Assembly: GCF_013386165.1 (NCBI RefSeq)
Contig: NZ_JACAOS010000013.1
Span: 1-64,000, forward strand
Direction of reading: 5' to 3'
Length of the DNA stretch: 64,000 nucleotides
From: Pseudomonas gingeri
Lineage (GTDB): Bacteria; Pseudomonadota; Gammaproteobacteria; Pseudomonadales; Pseudomonadaceae
Shown piece after piece: positions 17,273 through 23,944 of this stretch (within the stretch, counting starts at the first letter, position 1; every line of letters starts with the position of its first letter). Made by a program: the position numbers and the translations under genes. The notes under the pieces are model-generated. The model was not told the origin of the DNA. It saw nothing but the letters and a program-made list of their open reading frames with translations, and did not search any database.

Positions 17273-17576
17273 AAGCGAGGCGCTGGAGTCGGTTCATGAA
17301 TCGGCCAGTGCGCTGCATGCCATTGGCGCGATCAGCAAGGCGACCATGCGTGAGTTCGATGAGTCCTGCCTGGCGGTCGTACCGGATGAAATCGCGCCGG
17401 AGCAGATCAAATTGCTGCGCGAGCGCAACCACGTCAGCCAGCCGGTCTTTGCCCGTTACCTGAACACCAGCGCATCGACCGTGAAGCAGTGGGAGGCGGG
17501 CGATAAGCAACCCAGCGGCATGGCACTCAAACTGTTGAGCATCGTGCAGAAGTACGGGTTGCAGATACTGGCCTAA
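17256..17576 (+). CDS. HTH antitoxin (HigA/NadS-like), apparently orphan
   Basis: A 106-residue DNA-binding protein with a C-terminal Cro/CI-type HTH (EQIKLLRERNHVSQPVFARYLNTSASTVKQWEAGDKQPSG). The N-terminal part (SEALESVHESASALHAIGAI) is typical of the antitoxins paired with RelE/HigB-like toxins encoded just upstream. Here the toxin is reduced to a C-terminal fragment, so the gene probably persists as an autorepressor or solitary antitoxin. The operator-like palindrome at 17115 supports retained DNA binding. Confidence 0.82.
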   Translation: MTKTFKSEALESVHESASALHAIGAISKATMREFDESCLAVVPDEIAPEQIKLLRERNHVSQPVFARYLNTSASTVKQWEAGDKQPSGMALKLLSIVQKYGLQILA

Positions 17577-17767
17577 GGCTCGCGGCGACTGCGTGAGCGA
17601 TCTTGGGCGAAGCTGCGTAGCCCGCGGTGGGCGCTGGTTTGTCCGCGAATCAGGCCGGCACGCTCGGCAGTTTCAGCGTTTGGCAGGGGCGCTGGCGTTT
17701 GTGCAGGCCCCTCAGGTTCGTTCGAGGAAGCAGGACCTTCGGGGTCGGGTGAGGTCGGCAGGGACAT
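17573..17767 (-). CDS. Small proline-rich hypothetical protein
   Basis: A 64-residue open frame (MSLPTSPDPEGPASSNEPEG...) with a good ribosome site (AGGAAAC about 5 bases before ATG). It lies 48 bp downstream of davA on the same strand. The first half is rich in Pro, Glu and Ala and likely disordered. The second half is basic. No domain is recognised and coding is not certain. It overlaps the 3' end of the antitoxin gene by 4 bp. Confidence 0.4.
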   Translation of the reverse strand: MSLPTSPDPEGPASSNEPEGPAQTPAPLPNAETAERAGLIRGQTSAHRGLRSFAQDRSRSRREP

Positions 17768-17815
17768 GGGCGTTTCCTTGGAAGAGGAACGCCCATTTTA
17801 GCGGATAACGCTCGT

Positions 17816-18610
17816 TCAGTCCTGGCCCAGGCCCGTGTAGAGCGCCGGACGGCGGTCCATCAGGTAGCGATTGCTGAGCCGTGAGGCCTGCATCAGCGAG
17901 CGATCCAGGGTGGCAACGATCAAGGTTTCATCCAGGCCGGCGCGGGCCAGGCGGCTGCCGTCCGGTGCGGCGATGCTGCTTTGGCCGCAGTACTGGATAT
18001 CGCCCTCATGGCCGCAGTAGTTGGCGTACGCGACAAAACACTGGTTCTCGAAGGCCCGGGCACGGATGGTGACATCGGCGACGAAGTCGAAGGGCACCAT
18101 ATTGGCCGTCGGCACCAGGATCACCTCGGCCCCGCCCAGGGCCAGGCGCCGGGTGTTTTCCGGGAATTCGACGTCGTAGCAGATCAACATCCCGAGCTTC
18201 CAGCCGTCCAGCTCCACCACCGGAAAGTGGTCGGGCCCCGCGCTGAACATCGAATGATCGAGGTCGCCGTAGAGATGAGTCTTGCGGTAGTTGCACAGGC
18301 TCTGGCCCTGGGCATCGATCAACTGCACCGCGTTGTAGATCTGGCCATCTTCGGCGCGCTCCGGGTAGCCGTACACAATCGCCATATTCGCCGCCCGTGC
18401 GAGGGCGGCAATATGCTCTGCGCTGGCACCGTTGCGGGCTTCGGCCAAGGCGCCAACCGCCTCGGCGCCGATGTTGTAGCCGGTCAGGAACATTTCCGGA
18501 ACCACCAGCACATCGACGCCCCGGGCCTCGACAGTCAGGCGTTGCAAGCGTTGCAGGTTACCCGCGACATCCAGTGGTTGCGGCGGGCATTGATAGAGGG
18601 CGATCTGCAC
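17816..18610 (-). CDS. davA: 5-aminovaleramidase DavA (carbon-nitrogen hydrolase)
   Basis: A nitrilase-superfamily amidase converting 5-aminovaleramide to 5-aminovalerate and ammonia, the second step of the monooxygenase route of lysine catabolism. The Glu-Lys-Cys triad is Glu39 (VVPEMF), Lys110 (YRKTHL) and Cys144 (ICYDVEFPE). The open frame extends to 18700 inside davB. GTG 18610 is preferred: it has AAAGGAA 8 bases upstream, lies 13 bp after the davB stop and gives 264 residues, the length of P. putida DavA. The substrate is assigned from the davB neighbour and overall similarity. Confidence 0.9.
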   Translation of the reverse strand: MQIALYQCPPQPLDVAGNLQRLQRLTVEARGVDVLVVPEMFLTGYNIGAEAVGALAEARNGASAEHIAALARAANMAIVYGYPERAEDGQIYNAVQLIDAQGQSLCNYRKTHLYGDLDHSMFSAGPDHFPVVELDGWKLGMLICYDVEFPENTRRLALGGAEVILVPTANMVPFDFVADVTIRARAFENQCFVAYANYCGHEGDIQYCGQSSIAAPDGSRLARAGLDETLIVATLDRSLMQASRLSNRYLMDRRPALYTGLGQD

Positions 18611-18623
18611 GGGAGCGTTCCTT

Positions 18624-20306
18624 TCAGTCGGCCAGGGCAATCGGGCCGATGTCCTTGAAGACATCGCCCGGCCCCGGGTTTTCGGCGTGGGTGCGGCCAC
18701 CGAAGTGGCTCATAATGCCCCACACGGCATTGAGCGAGGTCTGCACCGCGCCTTCGACCCAGGCCGGTGTCCAGGACACATCGTCCCCGGCAATGAAGAT
18801 GCCGCGGTGTTCGGCGGGCATCTCGGCCTGCATGAAGTGTGCATACATCCGCTGGTTGTAGCGGTAGTGGCCGGGCAGGGCGCCCTTGAAGGCGCCGAGG
18901 AAGTGCGGGTCGGCTTCCCAGGACACGGTGATCGGATCACCGATGATACGCGCGGCGATGTCCACTTTCGGATAGATCTTCTTCAGTGCGTCGAGGGCCA
19001 GTTTCACCCGCTTGTCGATGGGTTGCGGGAGCATTTTCAGGGCGTCGCTCATCCACGAGTACGACAGGCAGATCACACCGGGTTTGTCGTCGCCGTTGTC
19101 AAACAAGTACGTGCCACGGGTCAGGCGATCAGTGAGGGTCATGCTCATCAGGTCACGACCGGTTTCCGGATCCTTGTCCTTCCAGAACGGGCGGTCGACC
19201 ATGACGAAGGTCTTCGAGGACTGCATATAGCGTGTGCGGTCCAGGGCCATCCACATTTTCTGGGAGAACAGCGATTCCTCGCATTCGATCTGGGTGGTCA
19301 GCAGCCAGCTCTGGCAGGTGACGAGGACGGCGGCGTATTGACGGGTATCGCCCCAGTTGTCGGTGACCGCGAACTGACCCTCGGCATCGCGGGTAATGCG
19401 TTTGACGCCCGTACGCGGTGCGCCGTGGTGCAGGCTGCTCAGGCTGGTACCGGCTGGCCAGTGCGCACAGCGCTGTGGCACGTGGCGCCAGATCCCCAGC
19501 GGCACCTGTTCCACGCCGCCGACCACCAGGTGTTGGTGGTCGTCGCAGTTGGTCATCACCACGCGGAAAATTTCCAGCATCGAGTTGGGGAAGTCCGAAT
19601 CCCAGCCGCCGGTGCCGAAACCGACCTGGCCGAACACTTCGCGGTGCTGGAACGACAGTTTGGCAAAGGCCTTGGAGGTGGCAACGAAGTCGTAGAAGGT
19701 GCGGTCGTCCCACAGCGGCACCAGGGTGTTCCACAGTTCTTTCAGGCGCGGCACGTCGCGGTCGCGAATGGCCTGCTGGATATCGCCGAAGCGTGAGCCG
19801 TCTTCCAGGGCATCGGCCCAGGCGTCGGCCACTTCCTGGAACAGCGCGGGCAGATCGGCGAGTTTCTCGGCGTAGTAGGTTTCGCCTTCGAGATCGATCA
19901 CGGTGCTGCCGGAAGCCGGGGTCAGCGGGTTGGGGAAGGGCTTGGTTTCAAGGCCGAGTTTGTCGACGTAGTGGTAGAACGCCGTGGACGAGACCGGAAA
20001 ACGCATGCCGCCCAACTCGGCGATGATGCCCTCGGCGCCTTCGAAGGCCTGGGAGCGCAGGCGCCCGCCCATTTTCGAGGCTTCGTAGACGACCGGCTTG
20101 AGGCCCATCTTCATCAGTTCATAAGCGGCCACCAGCCCGGCGATCCCGGCACCGACAATCGCCACTTCCGCCCCGTGGTTTTCCGCCGGGATGCTGCCCA
20201 GTCCGGCCGGGTGTTCGATCCAGTCATCGAAGGCGAAGGGGAAGTCCGGGCCGAAGATGGTGATGGGTTTTTTACCGTCGGCAGGATGGCGATTGTGCTT
20301 GTTCAT
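18624..20306 (-). CDS. davB: L-lysine 2-monooxygenase DavB
   Basis: A flavoprotein oxidising L-lysine to 5-aminovaleramide with release of CO2. The 560-residue sequence is strikingly like P. putida DavB in length and throughout, including the N-terminus (MN-K-NRHPADGKKP then TIFGPDFPFAFDDW). The dinucleotide-binding motif is VAIVGAGIAGLVAAYE (Gly52, Gly54, Gly57), followed by GGRLRS and the C-terminal FAD motif GIFIAGDDVSWTPAWVEGA of amine oxidases. It is the first gene of davBA. An Lrp/AsnC-type regulator lies upstream on the same strand, as in P. putida. Confidence 0.95.
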   Translation of the reverse strand: MNKHNRHPADGKKPITIFGPDFPFAFDDWIEHPAGLGSIPAENHGAEVAIVGAGIAGLVAAYELMKMGLKPVVYEASKMGGRLRSQAFEGAEGIIAELGGMRFPVSSTAFYHYVDKLGLETKPFPNPLTPASGSTVIDLEGETYYAEKLADLPALFQEVADAWADALEDGSRFGDIQQAIRDRDVPRLKELWNTLVPLWDDRTFYDFVATSKAFAKLSFQHREVFGQVGFGTGGWDSDFPNSMLEIFRVVMTNCDDHQHLVVGGVEQVPLGIWRHVPQRCAHWPAGTSLSSLHHGAPRTGVKRITRDAEGQFAVTDNWGDTRQYAAVLVTCQSWLLTTQIECEESLFSQKMWMALDRTRYMQSSKTFVMVDRPFWKDKDPETGRDLMSMTLTDRLTRGTYLFDNGDDKPGVICLSYSWMSDALKMLPQPIDKRVKLALDALKKIYPKVDIAARIIGDPITVSWEADPHFLGAFKGALPGHYRYNQRMYAHFMQAEMPAEHRGIFIAGDDVSWTPAWVEGAVQTSLNAVWGIMSHFGGRTHAENPGPGDVFKDIGPIALAD

Positions 20307-20409
20307 GGCTGACCTTGCTGGCGACTCGGGTCGGACGGTGTGTCCGGCTGGAGTATAGATAGGAAAAGACTGAGGCCATTGTAGGTAGCGGGGAGTGCGT
20401 TAATAAGAC

Positions 20410-20429
20410 GCAAAGTGTCGTCGTTTTGC
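20410..20429. promoter_or_regulatory. Candidate Lrp-type operator upstream of davB
   Basis: GCAAA (20410-20414) and TTTGC (20425-20429) form an inverted repeat with a 10-base spacer, about 105 bp before the davB start. It could bind the Lrp/AsnC regulator encoded at 20624-21085. The remainder of the 317-bp davB-regulator gap is a REPIN. Confidence 0.35.
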
Positions 20430-20477
20430 TATGTATTTGTACTTTATGACGAGCTAGGTATTCGAATCGACGAACAT

Positions 20478-20569
20478 CCCCTGTAGGAGCCAGCTTGCTG
20501 GCGATAGCGACCGTTCAGGCAACACAAGGCTCACTGTCCTCATCGCCAGCAAGCTGGCTCCTACAGGGG
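20478..20569. repeat. REPIN between davB and the Lrp-family gene
   Basis: Two perfectly complementary 28-bp REP arms (20478-20505 and 20542-20569), with core GTAGGAGCCAGCTTGCTGGC, across a 36-bp loop. Confidence 0.9.
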
Positions 20570-20623
20570 GGCACATTGACCGGAGTTGCGAGCCCAGGCT
20601 CGGTACGCTATCTACAGGGGAGA

Positions 20624-21085
20624 CTACACCGGCTGACCCCGGTCCACCTTGCTACTGAGAATGATCGAAGTGGTGGTCTTCTCCACGCCTTCGACACTGC
20701 CAATCTGATCGAGCAACTGATCCAGTTGCTCCGGCGAGTCGCTGCGCAGCCAGGCCACATAGTCGAACTCGCCGCTCACCGCGCAGAGTTGCTGAATCTG
20801 CGCCATGGCGCTGAGACGTCGGACTACATCCTTGCCCGAACGCGGCTGGACGGTGATGCCGACATAGGCTTGCAGACCACCGTCGACCACCCGCTGACCC
20901 AGGCGCACGCCATAACCGGTAATGACCTTGGCCTTTTCCAGACGCGCCAGCCGCGAGGTGACCGTGGTCCGTGCAATCCCCAACTGCCGCGCCAGCATCG
21001 CCACACTTTCACGGGCGTTGATCTGCAGGGCTGAAATCAACTGGCGGTCGATTTCGTCGAGTGCGGGGGGGCGGGTGTCGGACAA
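20624..21085 (-). CDS. Lrp/AsnC-family transcriptional regulator
   Basis: A small regulator of 153 residues: N-terminal HTH (LDEIDRQLISALQINARESVAMLARQLGIARTTVTSRLARLE) and C-terminal ligand-binding domain (VGITVQPRSGKDVVRRL, CAVSGEFDYVAWLRSDSPEQLDQLLDQIG). The open frame continues to 21472 inside the Fic gene without a good start. TTG 21085 (residues SDTRPPALDEID follow) has CCGGAG 8 bases upstream and gives family length. The neighbouring davBA suggests it responds to lysine or a breakdown product. P. putida has such a regulator in the same place. Confidence 0.86.
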   Translation of the reverse strand: MSDTRPPALDEIDRQLISALQINARESVAMLARQLGIARTTVTSRLARLEKAKVITGYGVRLGQRVVDGGLQAYVGITVQPRSGKDVVRRLSAMAQIQQLCAVSGEFDYVAWLRSDSPEQLDQLLDQIGSVEGVEKTTTSIILSSKVDRGQPV

Positions 21086-21120
21086 GGTCTGGGCTCCGGT
21101 AGCGGGTGTCGAGGGTGCGC

Positions 21121-22275
21121 TTATGTTACAGAGTTGGACGCTGCCGGTCGCAGGCCGGGAATCTGGTAGCGGGTACTGCGTCCGCCACCGGGAAGGCGAT
21201 AAAGACAGCCTTTTTCCAGAAGGTCCGCCAGATGACGAGTCGCCGTCGCCTTGCTGACTTTGGCGACCGCCTGGTATTGCGCGGCGTTGATCCCCCCTTC
21301 GAATCCCCTTTCGCCTCCGTCGAGCAGCCGATTGAGAACTTTGAGTTGTTCGGGCGAAAGTTGAAGGTGGCGATGTTGTTGCCAGTACCTGGCCTTGACC
21401 AGCACCCGGTCGATGTTGGCTTGAGCTTGTTCCAGGCTGCGCAGGAGGGTTCGCAGGAACCATTGCAGCCAAGGCGTGATGTCCAGCGAGCCTTTCTGGC
21501 TGGACTCGAGTATCGCGTAATAGCCCTTGCGGTCTTCGAGAATGCTCGCCGACATGGCATAGAAACGGATGGCTTGTTGTTCCCCTTGCGCCAGTGCCAG
21601 ATCAGTGAGGGTGCGAGTCAGGCGCCCATTGCCATCATCAAATGGATGCAGGGTCACGAACCAGAAATGAGCGATGCCTGCGCGCAGCAGTGGGTCGAGT
21701 GCCGTATTTGCCTGACTGCTGTTGAACCAGCGGAGAAACGCCGCCAGCTCTTCGTCGAGCCCTGCCCGTGCGGGTGCCTCGAAATGCACGACAGGTCGAT
21801 CCAGACGTCCGGATACCACTTGCATCGGCTCATTGCCGCGCAGCATGCCAATACGGATTTTCGGTGCCAGGGGGCTTTCGTCGGCGGGGAAAAGCAATGT
21901 GTGCCAATGCAGTAGCCGTTCCAGGCTCAACGGTGAGTCATGATGCTGCGTCGCGTCCAGAAGCAGCTCCGCCAGGCCCTCGCTACGTGGGCTGATGGAC
22001 TGATCGGCACTCAGCCCCAGGCGTCTTGCCAGTGAGGATCTGACCGAGCCGACATTCAGCGGCTCTCCTTCGATGGCCGAGGAGGTGATGATGTTTTGCA
22101 GCAAGGCATCCAGTTCGTTCTGGGCGCTGCTGTCCTTGCCGATGGCGGCGGTCATGCCGAGCAAACGTCCCTGGGCGTGTCCGCATTCCAGTAGCAGCGG
22201 CGTCAGGGCCTTTTCTTGCCAGGTGAAATGGGGCCAATCGGGCTGTTGCCAGATCCAGTGAGGCAGATCGTTCAT
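21121..22275 (-). CDS. Fic family protein with N-terminal DUF4172
   Basis: A probable AMP-transferase of 384 residues. The N-terminus (WIWQQPDWPHFTWQ) is typical of DUF4172. A class II inhibitory helix motif SSAIEG (Glu69) precedes the Fic core, whose HPFDDGNGRLTR motif (His210 onward) is complete, so activity and autoinhibition look intact. The C-terminal 90 residues look like a winged HTH (INAAQYQAVAKVSKATATRHLADLLEKGCLYRLPGGGRS), so it may bind DNA. Upstream lies a striking set of repeated operator-like motifs. The target is unknown. Confidence 0.9.
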   Translation of the reverse strand: MNDLPHWIWQQPDWPHFTWQEKALTPLLLECGHAQGRLLGMTAAIGKDSSAQNELDALLQNIITSSAIEGEPLNVGSVRSSLARRLGLSADQSISPRSEGLAELLLDATQHHDSPLSLERLLHWHTLLFPADESPLAPKIRIGMLRGNEPMQVVSGRLDRPVVHFEAPARAGLDEELAAFLRWFNSSQANTALDPLLRAGIAHFWFVTLHPFDDGNGRLTRTLTDLALAQGEQQAIRFYAMSASILEDRKGYYAILESSQKGSLDITPWLQWFLRTLLRSLEQAQANIDRVLVKARYWQQHRHLQLSPEQLKVLNRLLDGGERGFEGGINAAQYQAVAKVSKATATRHLADLLEKGCLYRLPGGGRSTRYQIPGLRPAASNSVT

Positions 22276-22294
22276 GGAAGACTCCGTGTGAGCG

Positions 22295-22357
22295 TGAGCC
22301 GAATAAAATATTTATTCGGCTCATTTTGTGAGCCGATTGTGCGATTTATTCGGCTCA
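22295..22357. promoter_or_regulatory. Operator-like cluster upstream of fic
   Basis: The 13-mer TTTATTCGGCTCA occurs at 22311-22323 and 22345-22357, its exact reverse complement at 22295-22307, and a partial reverse copy TGAGCCGA at 22329-22336. The first two make a perfect palindrome with a 3-bp centre. The set begins 20 bp upstream of the fic start codon, so bound protein could control fic. Confidence 0.6.
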
Positions 22358-22530
22358 TCGTCTAGCTGTGTTCCCCTCTGGAGCTGGGCTCTACAGCGAG
22401 CGACGGAGGATAGTGTGCAGATAGGAGCTGGTTCTGGCCTTATTGTTTCTCATTGTTTGCTTCTATTGTCTCAACTCTCGAACTGTGGACAATTCTCTCC
22501 GAGTTATATTCCTTTGGTGGAGTATTGGTT

Positions 22531-22590
22531 AAGCGTCTGTATGACTAGCATTTGGAAACAGTCCGCAAAGAGGGCCTGAACGATGGCTAA
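22531..22590 (+). pseudogene. C-terminal remnant of a HigB-type toxin with in-frame stop
   Basis: One frame reads KRLYD, a TAG stop at 22546-22548, then HLETVRKEGLNDG and TAA at 22588-22590, overlapping the antitoxin ATG at 22583. Intact HigB-like toxins paired with this antitoxin family often end with a YD-HLET-like segment overlapping the antitoxin start. Upstream of 22531 the similarity fades and no toxin body is seen. A residual toxin tail is inferred. Confidence 0.5.
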
Positions 22591-22888
22591 AAAATTTGCT
22601 GAACTTGAAACCCGCATGCAGCCCGAATCTCGCGCTCATGCCAAGGTGCTATACCGTCAGCACTTGGACGAAATGCCGTTGCACAAACTACGTCAGGCAA
22701 AAGTTCTGAGTCAGGCCCCGTTGGCTGAAGCGTTGCACATCAACCAAGCTGCTGTGTTCAAGATGGAGCGGGGTGCGGATATGTACATCAGTACGTTGCG
22801 CAACTACATCCGCGCCATGGATGGTGAGTTGGAGATTGTCGCAACCTTTCCTGAGGGGCAGGTCAAGATCGAAAACTTCGCCAGTTGA
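22583..22888 (+). CDS. XRE-family antitoxin (HigA-like), apparently orphan
   Basis: A 101-residue protein with an N-terminal helical segment (MAKKFAELETRMQPESRAHA) and an HTH (LRQAKVLSQAPLAEALHINQAAVFKMERGADMYIS), then the family C-terminus ELEIVATFPEGQVKIENF. This is the usual form of HigA antitoxins downstream of HigB-like nucleases. Only the last codons of such a toxin can be recognised upstream, one of them a stop. It is the second antitoxin without a toxin within 5.5 kb. Confidence 0.8.
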   Translation: MAKKFAELETRMQPESRAHAKVLYRQHLDEMPLHKLRQAKVLSQAPLAEALHINQAAVFKMERGADMYISTLRNYIRAMDGELEIVATFPEGQVKIENFAS

Positions 22889-22985
22889 ATCAGGCTGTAA
22901 CGCCGCATCGGTAACGTTCAAGGCCCGGTTTGCTACCGGGCCTGCCGTCTGCTGGTTAGCAATCTAACCGCAGCGTGGGCGACTT

Positions 22986-23351
22986 TCAGTCAGACGGGTG
23001 CTGATGGCATGAGGATGAACCCTCAAGCAAGGCATCCACCACAGCCCTTGCGATTTCTACCGAGTGAAGCATGCCCCAGAACAGAGACCGCTCCACCGGG
23101 TTCGTGTGCAAGCTGATTTCGTCTCCATTCAGTTCGGCGACCGCGAGCAGCTTCGACACATAGGTCAATGCGTCTTGAGCATTGACGCCGGGTTGGATGG
23201 CAAAAATCGTCGGTTTGAAAGGGTCATCGTGATCGATGGTTTTGGAGAGGGTTAGACCGAGGGTACCCAGCAGGCGGGTCGCATCTGGCCGCCTCGATTT
23301 CACAGGGTCACTCGAAACGGGTGGTGGATCGGGGGTGATTTTCTTAGCCAT
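22986..23351 (-). CDS. DUF6124/DUF3077-type protein of unknown function
   Basis: A 121-residue protein with a Pro/Ser-rich N-terminus (MAKKITPDPPPVSSDPVKS) and a helical core: FAIQPGVNAQDALTYVSKLL, then ERSLFWGMLHSVEIARAVVDALLE. This pattern (NPGV-ALxHASELL, then LGxMHxIELAxxLVD) is typical of small proteins encoded many times in fluorescent pseudomonads. The function is unknown. ATG 23351 has a GGAG ribosome site. The same frame is open upstream to 23609, unusual for 86 codons, but that stretch overlaps a structured leader and I do not include it. Confidence 0.75.
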   Translation of the reverse strand: MAKKITPDPPPVSSDPVKSRRPDATRLLGTLGLTLSKTIDHDDPFKPTIFAIQPGVNAQDALTYVSKLLAVAELNGDEISLHTNPVERSLFWGMLHSVEIARAVVDALLEGSSSCHQHPSD

Positions 23352-23468
23352 GGTGAATCTCCAACAGGTTAAGGAGATCTCCACTCTTGCTGCGAGACAA
23401 GGGGGGGGGTGAACTGTACGCAGGTTCGCAGACCGGTCAGTTGGCAACCCGGCAGGCATAAGCCTCCT

Positions 23469-23524
23469 GCGCACAGCCCGCCATAACGCGGAAATGAAAA
23501 AGCCGCCTCCGCGGCGCTGTGCGC
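23469..23524 (-). promoter_or_regulatory. Structured leader with terminator/antiterminator alternatives
   Basis: On the minus strand GCCGC-GGAG-GCGGC followed by TTTTT (23515 down to 23497) forms a terminator-like hairpin about 150 nt before the DUF6124 start. The bases just outside (23524-23516, GCGCACAGC) pair perfectly with GCTGTGCGC at 23477-23469. With one bulged G that stem extends by four pairs (CCGC with GCGG) and takes the 5' arm of the terminator. The two folds are therefore mutually exclusive. Possible transcription attenuator, unproven. Confidence 0.45.
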
Positions 23525-23555
23525 CTAACTGAATACCACCGAGCTGCGAAACCCG

Positions 23556-23577
23556 TGTCGCCGAATTGGCAGCGACA
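23556..23577 (-). promoter_or_regulatory. Upstream hairpin in the same leader
   Basis: TGTCGC and GCGACA (23556-23561, 23572-23577) form a 6-bp stem with a 10-base loop, upstream of the attenuator-like element on the minus strand. The rest of the 500-bp region between the DUF6124 gene and the tRNA shows no gene. Confidence 0.35.
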
Positions 23578-23822
23578 ACAGGAATGTAGACCCAGCAGCG
23601 AGCGCACACAACATTCTCCCACGACCAAAACTCGTAGGAAATATGAGTTTTTTTGGCAAGCTATTTCTCCGCATTGCGGGGTGGGGGTCTGCTCCTGGCG
23701 GCGCCCTTGCCGGACGTTGAAGTCACCGTAAAAAAACACTCGGGCGAGATCGTTTCAGGTGTGGACACTTTGTGGGCATTTTGAAGGAAAAAACCAGCTG
23801 GAAATCAATCAGCCAGAAACGC

Positions 23823-23847
23823 GAAAGCCCCGCACAGCGGGGCTTTC
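23823..23847 (-). terminator. Hairpin terminator after tRNA-Ile
   Basis: GAAAGCCCCGC and GCGGGGCTTTC form an 11-bp stem with a 3-base loop, 5 bp after the tRNA 3' end on the minus strand. The T-run is weak. Confidence 0.75.
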
Positions 23848-23852
23848 AAAGG

Positions 23853-23929
23853 TGGTGGGCCCACACGGACTTGAACCGTGGACCAAAGGATTATGAGTCC
23901 TCTGCTCTAACCAACTGAGCTATAGGCCC
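23853..23929 (-). tRNA. tRNA-Ile with CAU anticodon (AUA-reading, lysidine-modified)
   Basis: A 77-nt cloverleaf with acceptor GGGCCTA/TGGGCCC, D-arm GCTCAGTTGGTTAGAGC, anticodon loop CTCATAA, T-arm CACGGTTCAAGTCCGTG and an encoded CCA. The CAU anticodon alone fits Met or Ile2. The acceptor GGGCC...GGGCCC and body resemble tRNA-Ile2 rather than elongator tRNA-Met. PAO1 has a tRNA-Ile at this spot beside rmcA and rpoD. Confidence 0.92.
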
Positions 23930-23944
23930 TCAGTAGGCCGCGAA

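Noticed and set aside
22328..22579. 83-codon frame upstream of the HigA-like gene as a toxin
   Set aside because: No toxin similarity in that frame. It starts inside the operator cluster, and the toxin-like tail is in another frame.
23352..23609. 86-codon in-frame extension of the DUF6124 protein
   Set aside because: Cys/Trp/Arg-rich sequence unlike the family, overlapping hairpins and a terminator-like element. ATG 23351 has its own ribosome site. Kept only as part of a finding.
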